Shown: one piece after another, positions 1-8,382 of the stretch
Numbering within the stretch: position 1 is the first letter of the stretch
Layout of the letters: the number at the start of each line of letters is the position of its first letter
DNA from: Silvania hatchlandensis
GTDB taxonomy: Bacteria; Pseudomonadota; Gammaproteobacteria; Enterobacterales; Enterobacteriaceae
DNA length: 64,000 nucleotides
Reading direction: 5' to 3'
Assembly (NCBI RefSeq): GCF_025564065.1
Contig: NZ_JAMGZK010000048.1
Span: 143,461-207,460, forward strand
Notes under the pieces: model-generated
Database searches by the model: none
Seen by the model: only the letters and a program-made list of their open reading frames with translations
Told to the model about the DNA's origin: nothing
Program-made: the position numbers and the translations under genes

Positions 1-106
1 CGGCATCGTTATCGGCCTTGTCCCGGCGCTGCTGCACAAAGCGAAATGACGCGGCAATCACGATAATCGCCAGCACGATAATAAAAAAAAGCGGCATCTT
101 GCTCAT
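1..106 (-). CDS. yhhM: YhhM-like DUF2500 protein, N-terminal part only
   Basis: This is the first 35 or so codons of a minus-strand gene that runs off the left edge. The translation begins MSKMPLFFIIVLAIIVIAAS, one hydrophobic segment, followed by a basic stretch (RFVQQRRDKADND). This matches the start of E. coli YhhM, a small inner-membrane-anchored protein of unknown function. In E. coli yhhM also lies divergent to yhhN, immediately left of yhhN-zntA, which supports the call. Confidence 0.75.
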   Translation of the reverse strand, partial: MSKMPLFFIIVLAIIVIAASFRFVQQRRDKADNDA

Positions 107-234
107 TGGACAATCCTATAAGACCAGGCTGAAATCAGGATAGCGCGCGACACAGAGCATTGCCATTGGCCCGCTTGCGCCACTACACTGAACTGAAACT
201 GTTTATTCAACAATAACAGATACAGGGACTTAAT

Positions 235-861
235 ATGCTTTGGTCATTTATCGCTGTCTGTTTCTCCGCATGGCTGTATGTCGATGCGTCCTACCGTGGC
301 CCGGCCTGGCAGCGCTGGGTGTTTAAACCCGTCACGCTGTTGCTCCTGCTGCTGCTGGCCTGGCAGGCACCGATGTTTAATGCTGTCAGCTACCTCGTTC
401 TCGCCGGACTGTGCGCGTCGCTGGCAGGTGACGCCCTCACCCTGCTGCCGCGCCAGCGCCTGCTGTATGCCGTGGGCGCGTTCTTCTTATCGCATCTGCT
501 TTACACCATCTATTTTGCCAGCCAGATGACGCTGTCATTCTTCTGGCCGCTGCCGCTGGCGCTGCTGGTGATGGGTGCCCTGCTGATTGCGGTGGTCTGG
601 ACGCGGCTGGAAGAGATGCGCTGGCCGGTGTGTACCTTTATCGCCATGACGCTGGTGATGGTGTGGCTGGCGGGGGAACTGTGGTTCTTCCGCCCGACCG
701 CGCCAGCCCTGTCGGCCTTCCTCGGTGCCACCTTGCTGCTGCTGGGGAATATCGTCTGGCTGGGTAGCCACTATCGCCGCCGCTTCCGCGCTGATAACGC
801 GATTGCGGCCGCCTGCTACTTCGCCGGGCACTTCCTGATTGTGCGTTCGCTGTATATCTAA
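235..861 (+). CDS. yhhN: YhhN/TMEM86 family membrane protein
   Basis: A 208-residue polytopic membrane protein with about eight hydrophobic segments. It carries the family signature: a Ser-x-x-Gly-Asp motif (SLAGD, Asp66) followed by [10 protein letters not shown] with His87. Eukaryotic TMEM86 relatives are lysoplasmalogenases, and the Asp and His are the conserved polar residues of that family. The bacterial substrate is not established. It lies directly upstream of zntA and ends 8 bases before the zntA -35 element, so zntA has its own promoter. Confidence 0.88.
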   Translation: MLWSFIAVCFSAWLYVDASYRGPAWQRWVFKPVTLLLLLLLAWQAPMFNAVSYLVLAGLCASLAGDALTLLPRQRLLYAVGAFFLSHLLYTIYFASQMTLSFFWPLPLALLVMGALLIAVVWTRLEEMRWPVCTFIAMTLVMVWLAGELWFFRPTAPALSAFLGATLLLLGNIVWLGSHYRRRFRADNAIAAACYFAGHFLIVRSLYI

Positions 862-868
862 ATAAGCC

Positions 869-900
869 TTGACTCTGGAGTCGACTCCAGAGTGTAGACT
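869..900 (+). promoter_or_regulatory. ZntR-type zntA promoter and operator
   Basis: The -35 TTGACT (869-874) and -10 TAGACT (895-900) are separated by 20 bases, the overlong spacer typical of MerR-family promoters. A perfect 22-bp inverted repeat (872-893, half-site ACTCTGGAGTC) fills the spacer. This is the layout of the E. coli zntA promoter, where ZntR untwists the DNA on binding Zn(II), Cd(II) or Pb(II). zntR is not in this window. Confidence 0.93.
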
Positions 901-937
901 GCGGTAAATGAGAAGATTATCATTACCGGAGAATGCC

Positions 938-3124
938 ATGTCGACTCCAGACAGTTCTAAAAAAGTGCCGAAATTTTCGGCACTTAAGCTTACTCCCGCC
1001 CCTGCTCACAGCGATTGCTGCGCCTCAAACGCCTGCGAAACGCAGGTTGAAAGCGTGCCGCCCGCAGACGGCCTGCGTTACAGCTGGGTGGTCAACGGGA
1101 TGGACTGCGCCGCCTGCGCGCGGAAAGTTGAAAATGCGGTGAAGCAGATCCAGGGCGTCAACCACGTCCAGGTGCTGTTCGCCACCGAAAAGCTGCTGGT
1201 CGATGCGGCCAGCAACATCACAGCCCAGGTCGAAGCGGCGGTGGCGAAGGCGGGCTATACGCTGCGCGACGCCAACGCCCCGGCTGAAAAAACCTCCCCT
1301 CTGCGCGATAACCTGCCGCTCATCACCTTGATCGTGATGATGGCCCTGAGCTGGGGTCTGGAGCAGTTCAACCACCCGCTCGGCAACCTCGCCTTTATCG
1401 CCACCACCCTTATCGGGCTCTACCCGGTTGCCCGTCAGGCGCTGCGTCTGATGAAAAGCGGCAGCTGGTTTGCCATTGAAACGCTGATGAGCGTGGCCGC
1501 CATCGGGGCCCTGTTTATCGGTGCCACGGCAGAAGCGGCAATGGTGCTGCTGCTGTTTTTAATCGGTGAACGTCTCGAAGGCTGGGCTGCCAGCCGGGCG
1601 CGTAAGGGCGTGAGCGCACTGATGGCGCTAAAGCCAGAAACCGCGACCCAGGTGATAAACGGTGAGCGCAAAACCGTGCCGATTGCCAACCTGCGCCCGG
1701 GCGATGTGATTGAAGTGGCGGCAGGCGGACGTCTGCCTGCCGACGCCGCGCTGCTCACCGCCACCGCCAGCTTTGACGAAAGCGCCCTGACCGGCGAATC
1801 CATCCCGGTGGATCGCGCCGCCGGCGAAAAAGTGCCCGCCGGTGCCACCAGCGTCGATCGCCAGGTGCAGCTGACAGTGTTATCCGAACCGGGCGACAGC
1901 GCCATCGATCGTATCCTGAAGTTGATTGAAGAGGCAGAGGAGCGCCGCGCCCCGGTTGAGCGCTTTATCGACCGCTTCAGCCGGATCTACACCCCGGCGA
2001 TTATGCTGGTTGCGCTGCTGGTCGCCGTTGTCCCGCCGCTGCTGTTTAGCGCCCCATGGGAAGGCTGGATCTACAAAGGGCTGACCCTGCTGCTGATCGG
2101 CTGTCCGTGCGCGCTGGTGATCTCGACGCCTGCGGCGATTACCTCCGGGCTGGCGGCCGCGGCGCGCCGTGGGGCGCTGATCAAGGGCGGTGCCGCGCTG
2201 GAACAACTCGCGCAGGTGCAGCAGGTGGCGTTTGATAAAACCGGCACCCTGACGGTCGGCAAACCGCAGGTGACCGGCCTTTATCCGCACGGCATCAGCG
2301 AGGATGCGCTGTTGGCGCTGGCTGCGGCGGTGGAGCAAGGTTCTACCCACCCGCTGGCACAGGCGATTGTCCGCGAAGCGCAGACCCGAGGGTTGAACAT
2401 CCCTGCCGCTACCGCCCAGCGCACGCTGATGGGCTCGGGTATCGAAGCCCAGGTCGAGGGTCAGCCGGTGTTAATCTGTACGGCAGATAAATTCCCTGCT
2501 CCGCAGTTGGCCCTGCAGATCGACACCCTGGAGGAGGCCGGGCAGACGGTGATTATCGTTGCCGAAAATAACGTGGCAAAAGGCATTATTACCCTGCGCG
2601 ACACTCTGCGTAATGACGCCAGAGCAGCGGTGGACGCCCTGCATCAGCTGGGGGTGAATGGGGTGATCCTGACCGGCGATAACCCACGCGCGGCGGCGGC
2701 GATTGCCGGTGAGCTGGGCCTGGAATTCCGCGCCGGATTGCTGCCCGCAGATAAAGTGCAGGCGGTCACCGAGCTGAACGGCCACACCCCGCTGGCGATG
2801 GTGGGCGACGGGATTAACGATGCCCCGGCAATGAAGGCGGCCACCATCGGCATTGCGATGGGCAGCGGCACCGACGTGGCGCTGGAGACCGCCGATGCGG
2901 CGCTGACCCATAACCATTTAACCGGTTTAGCGCAGATGATTAGCCTTGCTCGCGCCACCCGCGCCAATATCCGGCAGAACATCGCCATTGCGCTGGGGTT
3001 AAAGGGGATTTTCCTGGTAACCACCCTGCTGGGGATGACCGGATTGTGGCTGGCGGTGCTGGCGGATACCGGCGCGACAGTGCTGGTGACGGCGAACGCG
3101 TTGCGGCTGTTGCGCCGTCGGTAA
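938..3124 (+). CDS. zntA: Zn/Cd/Pb-exporting P1B-type ATPase
   Basis: A 728-residue P-type ATPase that exports Zn(II), Cd(II) and Pb(II) across the inner membrane. An N-terminal Cys-rich stretch (DCCASNAC) precedes one heavy-metal-associated domain with GMDCAAC (Cys57, Cys60). The core shows the transmembrane CPC motif (Cys389-Pro-Cys391), the phosphorylated Asp433 in DKTGTLT, a TGES motif and GDGINDAP. The start at 938 (MSTPDSS) matches E. coli ZntA; an in-frame ATG at 908 exists but lies close behind the -10 box. Regulation is by the ZntR-type promoter immediately upstream. Confidence 0.96.
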   Translation: MSTPDSSKKVPKFSALKLTPAPAHSDCCASNACETQVESVPPADGLRYSWVVNGMDCAACARKVENAVKQIQGVNHVQVLFATEKLLVDAASNITAQVEAAVAKAGYTLRDANAPAEKTSPLRDNLPLITLIVMMALSWGLEQFNHPLGNLAFIATTLIGLYPVARQALRLMKSGSWFAIETLMSVAAIGALFIGATAEAAMVLLLFLIGERLEGWAASRARKGVSALMALKPETATQVINGERKTVPIANLRPGDVIEVAAGGRLPADAALLTATASFDESALTGESIPVDRAAGEKVPAGATSVDRQVQLTVLSEPGDSAIDRILKLIEEAEERRAPVERFIDRFSRIYTPAIMLVALLVAVVPPLLFSAPWEGWIYKGLTLLLIGCPCALVISTPAAITSGLAAAARRGALIKGGAALEQLAQVQQVAFDKTGTLTVGKPQVTGLYPHGISEDALLALAAAVEQGSTHPLAQAIVREAQTRGLNIPAATAQRTLMGSGIEAQVEGQPVLICTADKFPAPQLALQIDTLEEAGQTVIIVAENNVAKGIITLRDTLRNDARAAVDALHQLGVNGVILTGDNPRAAAAIAGELGLEFRAGLLPADKVQAVTELNGHTPLAMVGDGINDAPAMKAATIGIAMGSGTDVALETADAALTHNHLTGLAQMISLARATRANIRQNIAIALGLKGIFLVTTLLGMTGLWLAVLADTGATVLVTANALRLLRRR

Positions 3125-3257
3125 ACAATGGGGTGCGGCCTGTGGGAGAGGGCTGACCAATCCCCAGTAATTTTTAATCTTAAAGCAACGGAATAACGAC
3201 AAGAGAATAAATCACTTACAGCGATACCCTGGTCCGGCTGAAAATCGCCGAAGCGTT

Positions 3258-3503
3258 TCCTGTAGGCCGGGGCGAGGCGCATGGATGCGCCGAGAGGGCG
3301 TGACCTACATGGATGTAGGATCTCGCCCGACCCGAAGCCGGAAGGAATAAGCTGAGGACAAAATTGCCGGGAGCAATTTTGAACAGCGCTTGCGCTGGCC
3401 CCGAAGGGGTGAGCCCCAAGGATGGGGCGAATAATCCGCGTAGCGACGATTTTCTTGCCGGGAGCCCGGGTAGCCAGGGCGGTGGCGATTGAGCCGCCCT
3501 GGC
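3258..3503. repeat. Multi-hairpin structured intergenic element
   Basis: At least six perfect inverted repeats lie in 246 bases: 3276-3291 (GGCGCAT gg ATGCGCC), 3304-3319 (CCTACAT gg ATGTAGG), 3360-3380 (AAAATTGC, 5-base loop), 3385-3396 (AGCGC tt GCGCT), 3413-3428 (GCCCCA agga TGGGGC) and 3473-3503 (GCCAGGGCGG, 11-base loop). It starts with a REP-like half (GTAGGCCGGG). I believe similar blocks occur as dispersed intergenic repeats in enterobacteria, but cannot name the family. Confidence 0.6.
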
Positions 3504-3576
3504 ACGTTCACGGGTGACGCGACTGACAGAGAAGCACAACACTTAAAGTGAACGGAACCACCACCGGAGCCGCATG

Positions 3577-3666
3577 CTCCCCCTCACCCCAACCCTCTCC
3601 CTGAATGGAGAGGGGGCCGACCGTGCCAATTTTTTTGTGGGGACCCCTCAACCCACAGGGAGAGGG
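3577..3666. repeat. CCCTCTCCC-type dispersed repeat, two arms
   Basis: Two inverted copies of the CCCTCTCCC/GGGAGAGGG motif flank a T-rich segment: CCCTCACCCCAACCCTC followed by TCCCTGAATGGAGAGGG, and CCCACAGGGAGAGGG at the right end. Related copies occur at 32745-32766 and 56233-56267 in this window, always just downstream of genes. It could act as a transcript 3' end for the convergent TRAP operon. Confidence 0.6.
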
Positions 3667-3680
3667 CGAAAACATAACGA

Positions 3681-4967
3681 CTACTGCATCCCGAGCAAAT
3701 GCGGCAACCACAGTGAAATCGCCGGGATGTAGGTCACCATAGCCAGCACCACCAGCAGCATGCCGTAGAACGGCAGCATGGCGCGGACCACGGTTTCGAT
3801 CTTCTGCTTACTCACCGCACTGGCAACAAACAGCACCGATCCCACTGGCGGGGTAATCAGGCCGATCCCAAGGTTCACCATCATGATCATGCCAAAATGT
3901 ACCGGATCGATGCCCAGCGAGTTGGTCACCGGCAGCAGCACCGGGGTCAGGATCAAAATCAGCGGCGCCATGTCCATCAGCGTGCCCACCAGCAGCAGCA
4001 TGATGTTGAGGTACATCAGGATCACGTACTTGTTATCCGACAGCGAGGTGAAGAACTCGGTGATCCGCATCGGCAGCTGCATGTAGGTCATTACCGCGCC
4101 AAATGCCGCCGCAAAGCCGATCAGGATCATCACGATCGTTACTGTCTTCACCGTCCGGCACATCAGCTTCGGCAGCTCGCTCCACTTATAGTCACGATAG
4201 ATAAACATGGTGACAAAAAACGCCCACAGGCAGGCGACCGCCGCCGATTCGGTAGCGGTAAAAATTCCCGACAATATCCCGCCAAGAATGATCACCACCG
4301 TCATCAGACCCCACAGCGCATCGACAAAAATCCTCAGCGCCTGCTTAAACGGGATCCGTTCACCTTTTGGATAGCCCCGCTTGTGGGCAAAGCCCAGGCA
4401 CAGGAGCATCAGGCAGAACCCGAGCAGCAGCCCCGGCAGCACCCCGGCGATAAACAGCGTGGCGATCGACACCGTGCCGCCCGCCGCCAGGGAGTAAATC
4501 ACCGAGTTGTGGCTGGGCGGGATCAGAATCGCCTGCACCGAGCCGCTGGCCGTCACCGCCGCCGCGTATTCACGCGGATAGCCCTTCTTCTCCATCTCCG
4601 GGATCATCACGCTGCCGATGGAGGCGGTATCCGCCACCGACGAGCCCGAGATGGCACCGAAGAAGGTCGAGGCGACGATATTCACCAGCGACAGCCCGCC
4701 GCGAATAAAGCCGACAAAGATATAGGCGAAGTTGACCAGCCGCCGGGCGATGCCCCCTTCCGCCATGATCGCCCCCGCCAGGATAAAGAACGGGATCGCC
4801 AGCAGGGTGAACTTATTGACCCCGCTGGTTATCTGGATCATCAGCGCTTCCAGCGGCAGATCGATCCACAGCGCCCCCGCCACCGCACTCAACCCGACGG
4901 CAAACGCCACCGGCATCCCCAGCGCCAGCAAAATGGCAAGGGTGAAGAGCAAAATAAAAGCATCCAT
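3681..4967 (-). CDS. TRAP transporter large permease (DctM family)
   Basis: A 428-residue, almost wholly hydrophobic protein with about 12 membrane segments, the size and composition of the DctM/TRAP-T large subunit that carries the substrate pathway and Na+ coupling. Characteristic stretches include FFGAISGSSVADTASIG and LIPPSHNSVIYS. The start at 4967 has a strong ribosome site (AAGGGGTG). It is last of three genes, 10 bases after the small permease. The substrate cannot be read from sequence; most TRAP systems carry organic acids such as C4-dicarboxylates, sugar acids or sialic acid. Confidence 0.92.
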   Translation of the reverse strand: MDAFILLFTLAILLALGMPVAFAVGLSAVAGALWIDLPLEALMIQITSGVNKFTLLAIPFFILAGAIMAEGGIARRLVNFAYIFVGFIRGGLSLVNIVASTFFGAISGSSVADTASIGSVMIPEMEKKGYPREYAAAVTASGSVQAILIPPSHNSVIYSLAAGGTVSIATLFIAGVLPGLLLGFCLMLLCLGFAHKRGYPKGERIPFKQALRIFVDALWGLMTVVIILGGILSGIFTATESAAVACLWAFFVTMFIYRDYKWSELPKLMCRTVKTVTIVMILIGFAAAFGAVMTYMQLPMRITEFFTSLSDNKYVILMYLNIMLLLVGTLMDMAPLILILTPVLLPVTNSLGIDPVHFGMIMMVNLGIGLITPPVGSVLFVASAVSKQKIETVVRAMLPFYGMLLVVLAMVTYIPAISLWLPHLLGMQ

Positions 4968-4977
4968 GATTCACCCC

Positions 4978-5487
4978 TTAACTGTGGTTGCCGATCATGA
5001 CGACCGGGCGGTTTTCCTGGGAGCCAAACATCAGCCGCTCCAGCACGAACAAAATGAGGATCGCCGAGCCGACGGGCAGCGGCAGATAACTCTCACCGGA
5101 GGTCAGAATCGGAAACTCCGCCACCGGCTGTTCCCACAGCTCGACGCAGAGCAGGTAGCTGTACCAGAAGATAATCAGCGAAATCAGCAGCATCAGCAGA
5201 TCCACAATCCTGGCACACAGGGCTTTTAACCCGGCTGGCAGGCGGTCGGTCAGCATGTTCACCGCGATATGCGATCCGGCGCGGTAGCCCACCGCCGCGC
5301 CGATAAAGGTGAAGGTCACCATGCAGATGATGGCCACCGGTTCAGGCCACGACTCGCCGCGGTTGAGGACGTAGCGGGAAAAAATCCCAATCGGAATCAC
5401 AATGGTCATGATCAGCAGCGAGACGCCCGCCACGGTCATGGCGAGCAGGTACAGGCGATCCATCCACTTCAGATAGCTTTCGGACAT
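4978..5487 (-). CDS. TRAP transporter small permease (DctQ family)
   Basis: A 169-residue membrane protein with four hydrophobic segments, typical of DctQ subunits that pair with the large permease. It contains the family-like pattern FSRYVLNRGESWPEP after the first segment. It sits between the binding-protein gene (21-base gap upstream) and the large permease (10-base gap downstream), so all three are one operon. Confidence 0.9.
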   Translation of the reverse strand: MSESYLKWMDRLYLLAMTVAGVSLLIMTIVIPIGIFSRYVLNRGESWPEPVAIICMVTFTFIGAAVGYRAGSHIAVNMLTDRLPAGLKALCARIVDLLMLLISLIIFWYSYLLCVELWEQPVAEFPILTSGESYLPLPVGSAILILFVLERLMFGSQENRPVVMIGNHS

Positions 5488-5508
5488 ACGTCCTCCACAG
5501 GGCTGGGT

Positions 5509-6483
5509 TTACTGAACGTCAGCGATGGCTTTCATCAGGTCCTGATGCTTTTTCTCGCCATACTCTGCGCGCACCGGCTCTGTCGCTTTGATAAATACCG
5601 CCTTATCGATGTCATGGAACTGTACGCCACCGGCTTTCATTTTTTCCAGCGCCTGCTGGTTGTAGGCCTGCCACAGCTTGCGCTGTTCAAACTGCGCTTC
5701 ACGGGCCAGGGTCAACACTTTTTGCTGCTCGTCGGCGCTCAGCTTGTCCCATTTCACTTTGGAATAGAGCAGCATTTCCGGGGTGATGAAGTGGCCGCTG
5801 AGGGTGTAGTTTTTGGCCACCGGCATGTAGTTGTGGGCCACAAAGGTTGGCGGGTTGTTTTCTGCCCCGTCAATCACCCCAGTCTGCATCCCGCTATAGA
5901 CCTCACTCACCCCCATCGCCACCGAGTTGGCGCCCATGTCTTTCAACGTGGCCAGCGCCACCGGGCTACCCTGCACGCGAATCTTCATCCCTTTTAAATC
6001 TTCCGGCTTGGCCACCGGGTTCTTGGTGATCAGGTTGCGGGTGCCGGAGTCCATCCAGCCGAGGAACACCAGACGAGATTTGGGATTGGCGGTCAGCTTC
6101 TCGCCGATGGCTTTGCCCACGTCACCGTCGATGACTTTGTGCATATGATCTTCATCGCGGAAGACGTACGGCAGGGTAAAGACTTCGATATCCGGCAGGA
6201 TGGCGGCAACCGGTGCCATCGAGACGCGAATAATGTCGATGGCGCCCATCTGTGCCTGCTCGATCATCTGTTTTTCATCCCCCAGCACGCCGCCGGGGAA
6301 GACTTTAATCTCCAGCTTGCCGTCGGTTTGTTGTTTCAGTTTTTCGCCCATCTGCTGTACCGCCACCACGTTCGGGTAGCCTTCGGGATGGACATCGGCA
6401 GCTTTAATGGTTTGCGCAGAAACGGAGCAGGCAAAAGCGGACAGGCACAGAGCAGCCAGCAACGGCTTGAGGGTCGTTTTCAT
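5509..6483 (-). CDS. TRAP transporter periplasmic substrate-binding protein (DctP family)
   Basis: A 324-residue protein with a Sec signal peptide (basic MKTTLK, hydrophobic core, likely cleavage after SVSA near residue 23). The mature part has the DctP-family signature PEDLKGMKIRVQGSP, whose Arg normally salt-bridges the substrate carboxylate, plus NPPTFVAHNY. First gene of the TRAP operon. It is clearly divergent from E. coli YiaO, so diketogulonate should not be assumed. No regulator or catabolic gene is adjacent to reveal the substrate. Confidence 0.92.
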   Translation of the reverse strand: MKTTLKPLLAALCLSAFACSVSAQTIKAADVHPEGYPNVVAVQQMGEKLKQQTDGKLEIKVFPGGVLGDEKQMIEQAQMGAIDIIRVSMAPVAAILPDIEVFTLPYVFRDEDHMHKVIDGDVGKAIGEKLTANPKSRLVFLGWMDSGTRNLITKNPVAKPEDLKGMKIRVQGSPVALATLKDMGANSVAMGVSEVYSGMQTGVIDGAENNPPTFVAHNYMPVAKNYTLSGHFITPEMLLYSKVKWDKLSADEQQKVLTLAREAQFEQRKLWQAYNQQALEKMKAGGVQFHDIDKAVFIKATEPVRAEYGEKKHQDLMKAIADVQ

Positions 6484-6530
6484 CGAGTCAACTCCAGGGT
6501 AGTGAGGGTAAGTATCGGAACGTTGTTTTA

Positions 6531-6549
6531 GTTTTGAACGTTTAAAAAC
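6531..6549. promoter_or_regulatory. Imperfect palindrome upstream of the TRAP operon
   Basis: GTTTTGAACGTTTAAAAAC reads as an imperfect inverted repeat (GTTTT-N-AA ... TT-N-AAAAC) 48 bases upstream of the binding-protein start. Its size and position would suit an operator for a dimeric regulator. This is inference; no regulator gene is adjacent. Confidence 0.3.
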
Positions 6550-6637
6550 TAGACCACACCCTGAAAAGCGGAGGTGAAGCGCCTCACAAAAAGCGCCAAA
6601 TTATGAAATGATGGTTTAGATTTGTGGCGAGGGTCAT

Positions 6638-6666
6638 GCCGGGTGGCGGCTTCGCCCTACCCGGCC
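6638..6666. repeat. REP element
   Basis: GCCGGGTGGCGGCTTCGCCC followed by TACCCGGC: a palindromic REP unit with the usual GGCGGCTTCGCC loop, placed between the TRAP operon promoter and the tusA 3' end. Confidence 0.85.
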
Positions 6667-6674
6667 TGCTGGGG

Positions 6675-6917
6675 CTAGCCTTTGCGTAACAGGTACCGGT
6701 ACGGCAGCACCTCAGTCTCCTGCGCCAGCAGCTCATGTTCCATAAAGGTACAGAAACCCGGGATATCGCGGGTGGTGGCCGGATCGTCGGCAATGATTAG
6801 CAGGGTTTCACCGGTTTGCATGTTGCGCACCGTTTTACGCACCATCATCACCGGCTCCGGGCAGCGCAGGCCCTGGGCGTCAAGGGTGTGGTCGGGGCTG
6901 GAAAACAGATCGGTCAT
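6675..6917 (-). CDS. tusA: Sulfur-carrier protein TusA
   Basis: 80 residues, one fewer than E. coli TusA. The conserved CPxP motif (LRCPEP) gives the persulfide-carrying Cys19. TusA takes sulfur from IscS and passes it to TusBCD and TusE for mnm5s2U34 tRNA thiolation, and also influences molybdenum cofactor sulfur supply. It is cytoplasmic. In E. coli it sits between zntA and yhhQ; here the TRAP operon has come between it and zntA. Confidence 0.96.
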   Translation of the reverse strand: MTDLFSSPDHTLDAQGLRCPEPVMMVRKTVRNMQTGETLLIIADDPATTRDIPGFCTFMEHELLAQETEVLPYRYLLRKG

Positions 6918-7006
6918 CGTCGTCTCGCTAAGGTAAAAAACGGCAGTAGTTTACGCCCCGCAGGGGGCAATGCAAACCAGGTTAACGATTGCGTGAAAAT
7001 CAACCA

Positions 7007-7034
7007 TTGCAAAGATGAATTAAAGCAGTATGAT
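7007..7034 (+). promoter_or_regulatory. Candidate yhhQ promoter
   Basis: TTGCAA (7007-7012) and TATGAT (7029-7034), 16 bases apart, 52 bases before the yhhQ ATG. On the minus strand at 6979-6994, ACGCAATCGTTAACCT partly matches the PurR operator pattern, about 12 of 16 positions by eye. This would suit a purine-precursor transporter but is weak. Confidence 0.45.
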
Positions 7035-7085
7035 GCAGCCGGTTTTATTGGGTTCCCTCACCCCAACTTATAAAAAGGTCACAAT

Positions 7086-7751
7086 ATGACGCAGTTCTCT
7101 CAATCGCAGCGCGTAAAAGCGTTGTTCTGGCTTTCGCTTTTTCATCTGCTGGTGATCACCTCCAGTAACTATCTGGTGCAGCTGCCGATCTCCATTTTTG
7201 GTTTGCATACCACCTGGGGCGCGTTCAGCTTCCCGTTTATCTTCCTTGCTACCGATCTCACCGTGCGCATCTTTGGCGCGCCGCTGGCCCGACGCATTAT
7301 TTTTGCCGTCATGCTCCCGGCGCTGTTTGTGTCGTACGTGATCTCCTCCCTGTTCTATATGGGAAGCTGGCAAGGGTTTGAAGCCCTGACCCACTTCAAC
7401 CTGTTCGTCGCCCGCATTGCCGCGGCCAGCTTTATGGCCTATGCGCTGGGGCAGATCCTTGATGTGCATGTGTTTAACCGTCTGCGGCAGAACCATCGCT
7501 GGTGGATGGCCCCCACCGCCTCCACGCTGTTTGGGAACGTCAGCGATACGCTGGCCTTTTTCTTTATCGCGTTCTGGCGCAGCCCGGACCCGTTTATGGC
7601 CCAGCACTGGATGGAAATTGCGCTCGTGGATTACGCCTTTAAGGTGCTTATCAGCCTGGTGTTCTTCCTGCCGATGTATGGCCTGCTGCTGAATATGTTG
7701 CTGAAAAGACTCGCAGATAAATCTGAAAATCCGGCATTGCAGGCCGGTTAA
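7086..7751 (+). CDS. yhhQ: Queuosine-precursor transporter YhhQ
   Basis: A 221-residue inner-membrane protein with about six hydrophobic segments, nearly identical along its length to E. coli YhhQ (for example LFHLLVITSSNYLVQLP, FSFPFIFLATDLTVRIFGAP, PTASTLFGNVSDTLAFFF). YhhQ imports preQ0/preQ1 for queuosine tRNA modification. It is divergent from tusA as in E. coli. No preQ1 riboswitch was recognised in the 168-base upstream gap. Confidence 0.95.
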   Translation: MTQFSQSQRVKALFWLSLFHLLVITSSNYLVQLPISIFGLHTTWGAFSFPFIFLATDLTVRIFGAPLARRIIFAVMLPALFVSYVISSLFYMGSWQGFEALTHFNLFVARIAAASFMAYALGQILDVHVFNRLRQNHRWWMAPTASTLFGNVSDTLAFFFIAFWRSPDPFMAQHWMEIALVDYAFKVLISLVFFLPMYGLLLNMLLKRLADKSENPALQAG

Positions 7752-7823
7752 AGGTTCCCCTGAACAGTTGTGATAAGATGGACGGATGAGCCGTTATGGC
7801 CGTTTATCGAAAGGAAGAATTCA

Positions 7824-8381
7824 ATGCGCAATCTGGTTAAATATGTCGGGATTGGCCTGCTGGTGATGGGGCTTGCGGCCTGTGATAACAATGACGGCAA
7901 AGCGCCTGTTCAGGGTGCCTCTGCCGAGAGCAATGCGACGGGTCAAGCGGTCAGCCTGATGGATGGCAAACTTAGCTTCTCTCTGCCTGCCGATATGACC
8001 GATCAGAGCGGCAAGCTGGGCACCCAGGCCAACAACATGCACGTTTACTCCGACGCCACCGGGCAAAAAGCGGTGATTGTGATCGTCGGCGACGACACCA
8101 GTGAAGACCTGGGCGTGCTGGCAAAACGTCTGGAAGAGCAGCAGCGCAGCCGCGACCCGCAGCTGCAGGTCGTGACCAACAAAGCTATCGAGCTGAAGGG
8201 CCACAACCTGCAACAGTTGGACAGCATTATCTCGGCCAAAGGCCAGACTGCTTATTCATCTGTGGTGCTCGGCAAAATCGACAATAAGCTGCTGACCCTG
8301 CAGATTACCCTGCCTGCTGACGATCAGCAGAAAGCGCAAACTGCTGCGGAAAGCATTATCAATACGCTGGTTATTCAGTAA
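7824..8381 (+). CDS. dcrB: Lipoprotein DcrB
   Basis: A 185-residue lipoprotein with a clear signal sequence and lipobox LAAC (lipidated Cys20). The start at 7824 ([11 protein letters not shown]) matches E. coli DcrB and has an AAGGAAG ribosome site; an in-frame ATG at 7770 would bury the signal peptide. DcrB is needed for phage C1/C6 adsorption or DNA entry and has been linked to envelope lipoprotein processing. Asp follows the lipidated Cys (CDNN), which favours inner-membrane retention by the Lol rule. Confidence 0.94.
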   Translation: MRNLVKYVGIGLLVMGLAACDNNDGKAPVQGASAESNATGQAVSLMDGKLSFSLPADMTDQSGKLGTQANNMHVYSDATGQKAVIVIVGDDTSEDLGVLAKRLEEQQRSRDPQLQVVTNKAIELKGHNLQQLDSIISAKGQTAYSSVVLGKIDNKLLTLQITLPADDQQKAQTAAESIINTLVIQ

Positions 8382-8382
8382 G

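Larger units (their letters stand above)
3125..3680. other. Gene-free stretch rich in hairpins
   Basis: 556 bases between zntA and the 3' end of the TRAP operon with no convincing gene. Short open frames on the minus strand are low-complexity products of the repeats. It holds a cluster of perfect inverted repeats (3258-3503) and a CCCTCTCCC-type repeat (3577-3666), annotated separately. No clear T-tailed terminator for zntA was found. Confidence 0.7.

Noticed and set aside
3258..3503. An ERIC element
   Set aside because: The length and hairpin pattern do not match the 127-bp ERIC consensus as I know it.
3897..5000. A 367-codon open frame on the plus strand
   Set aside because: It is the reverse shadow of the TRAP permease gene: low-complexity Arg/Gln/His-rich translation with no fold pattern, while the opposite strand gives a clean DctM protein.
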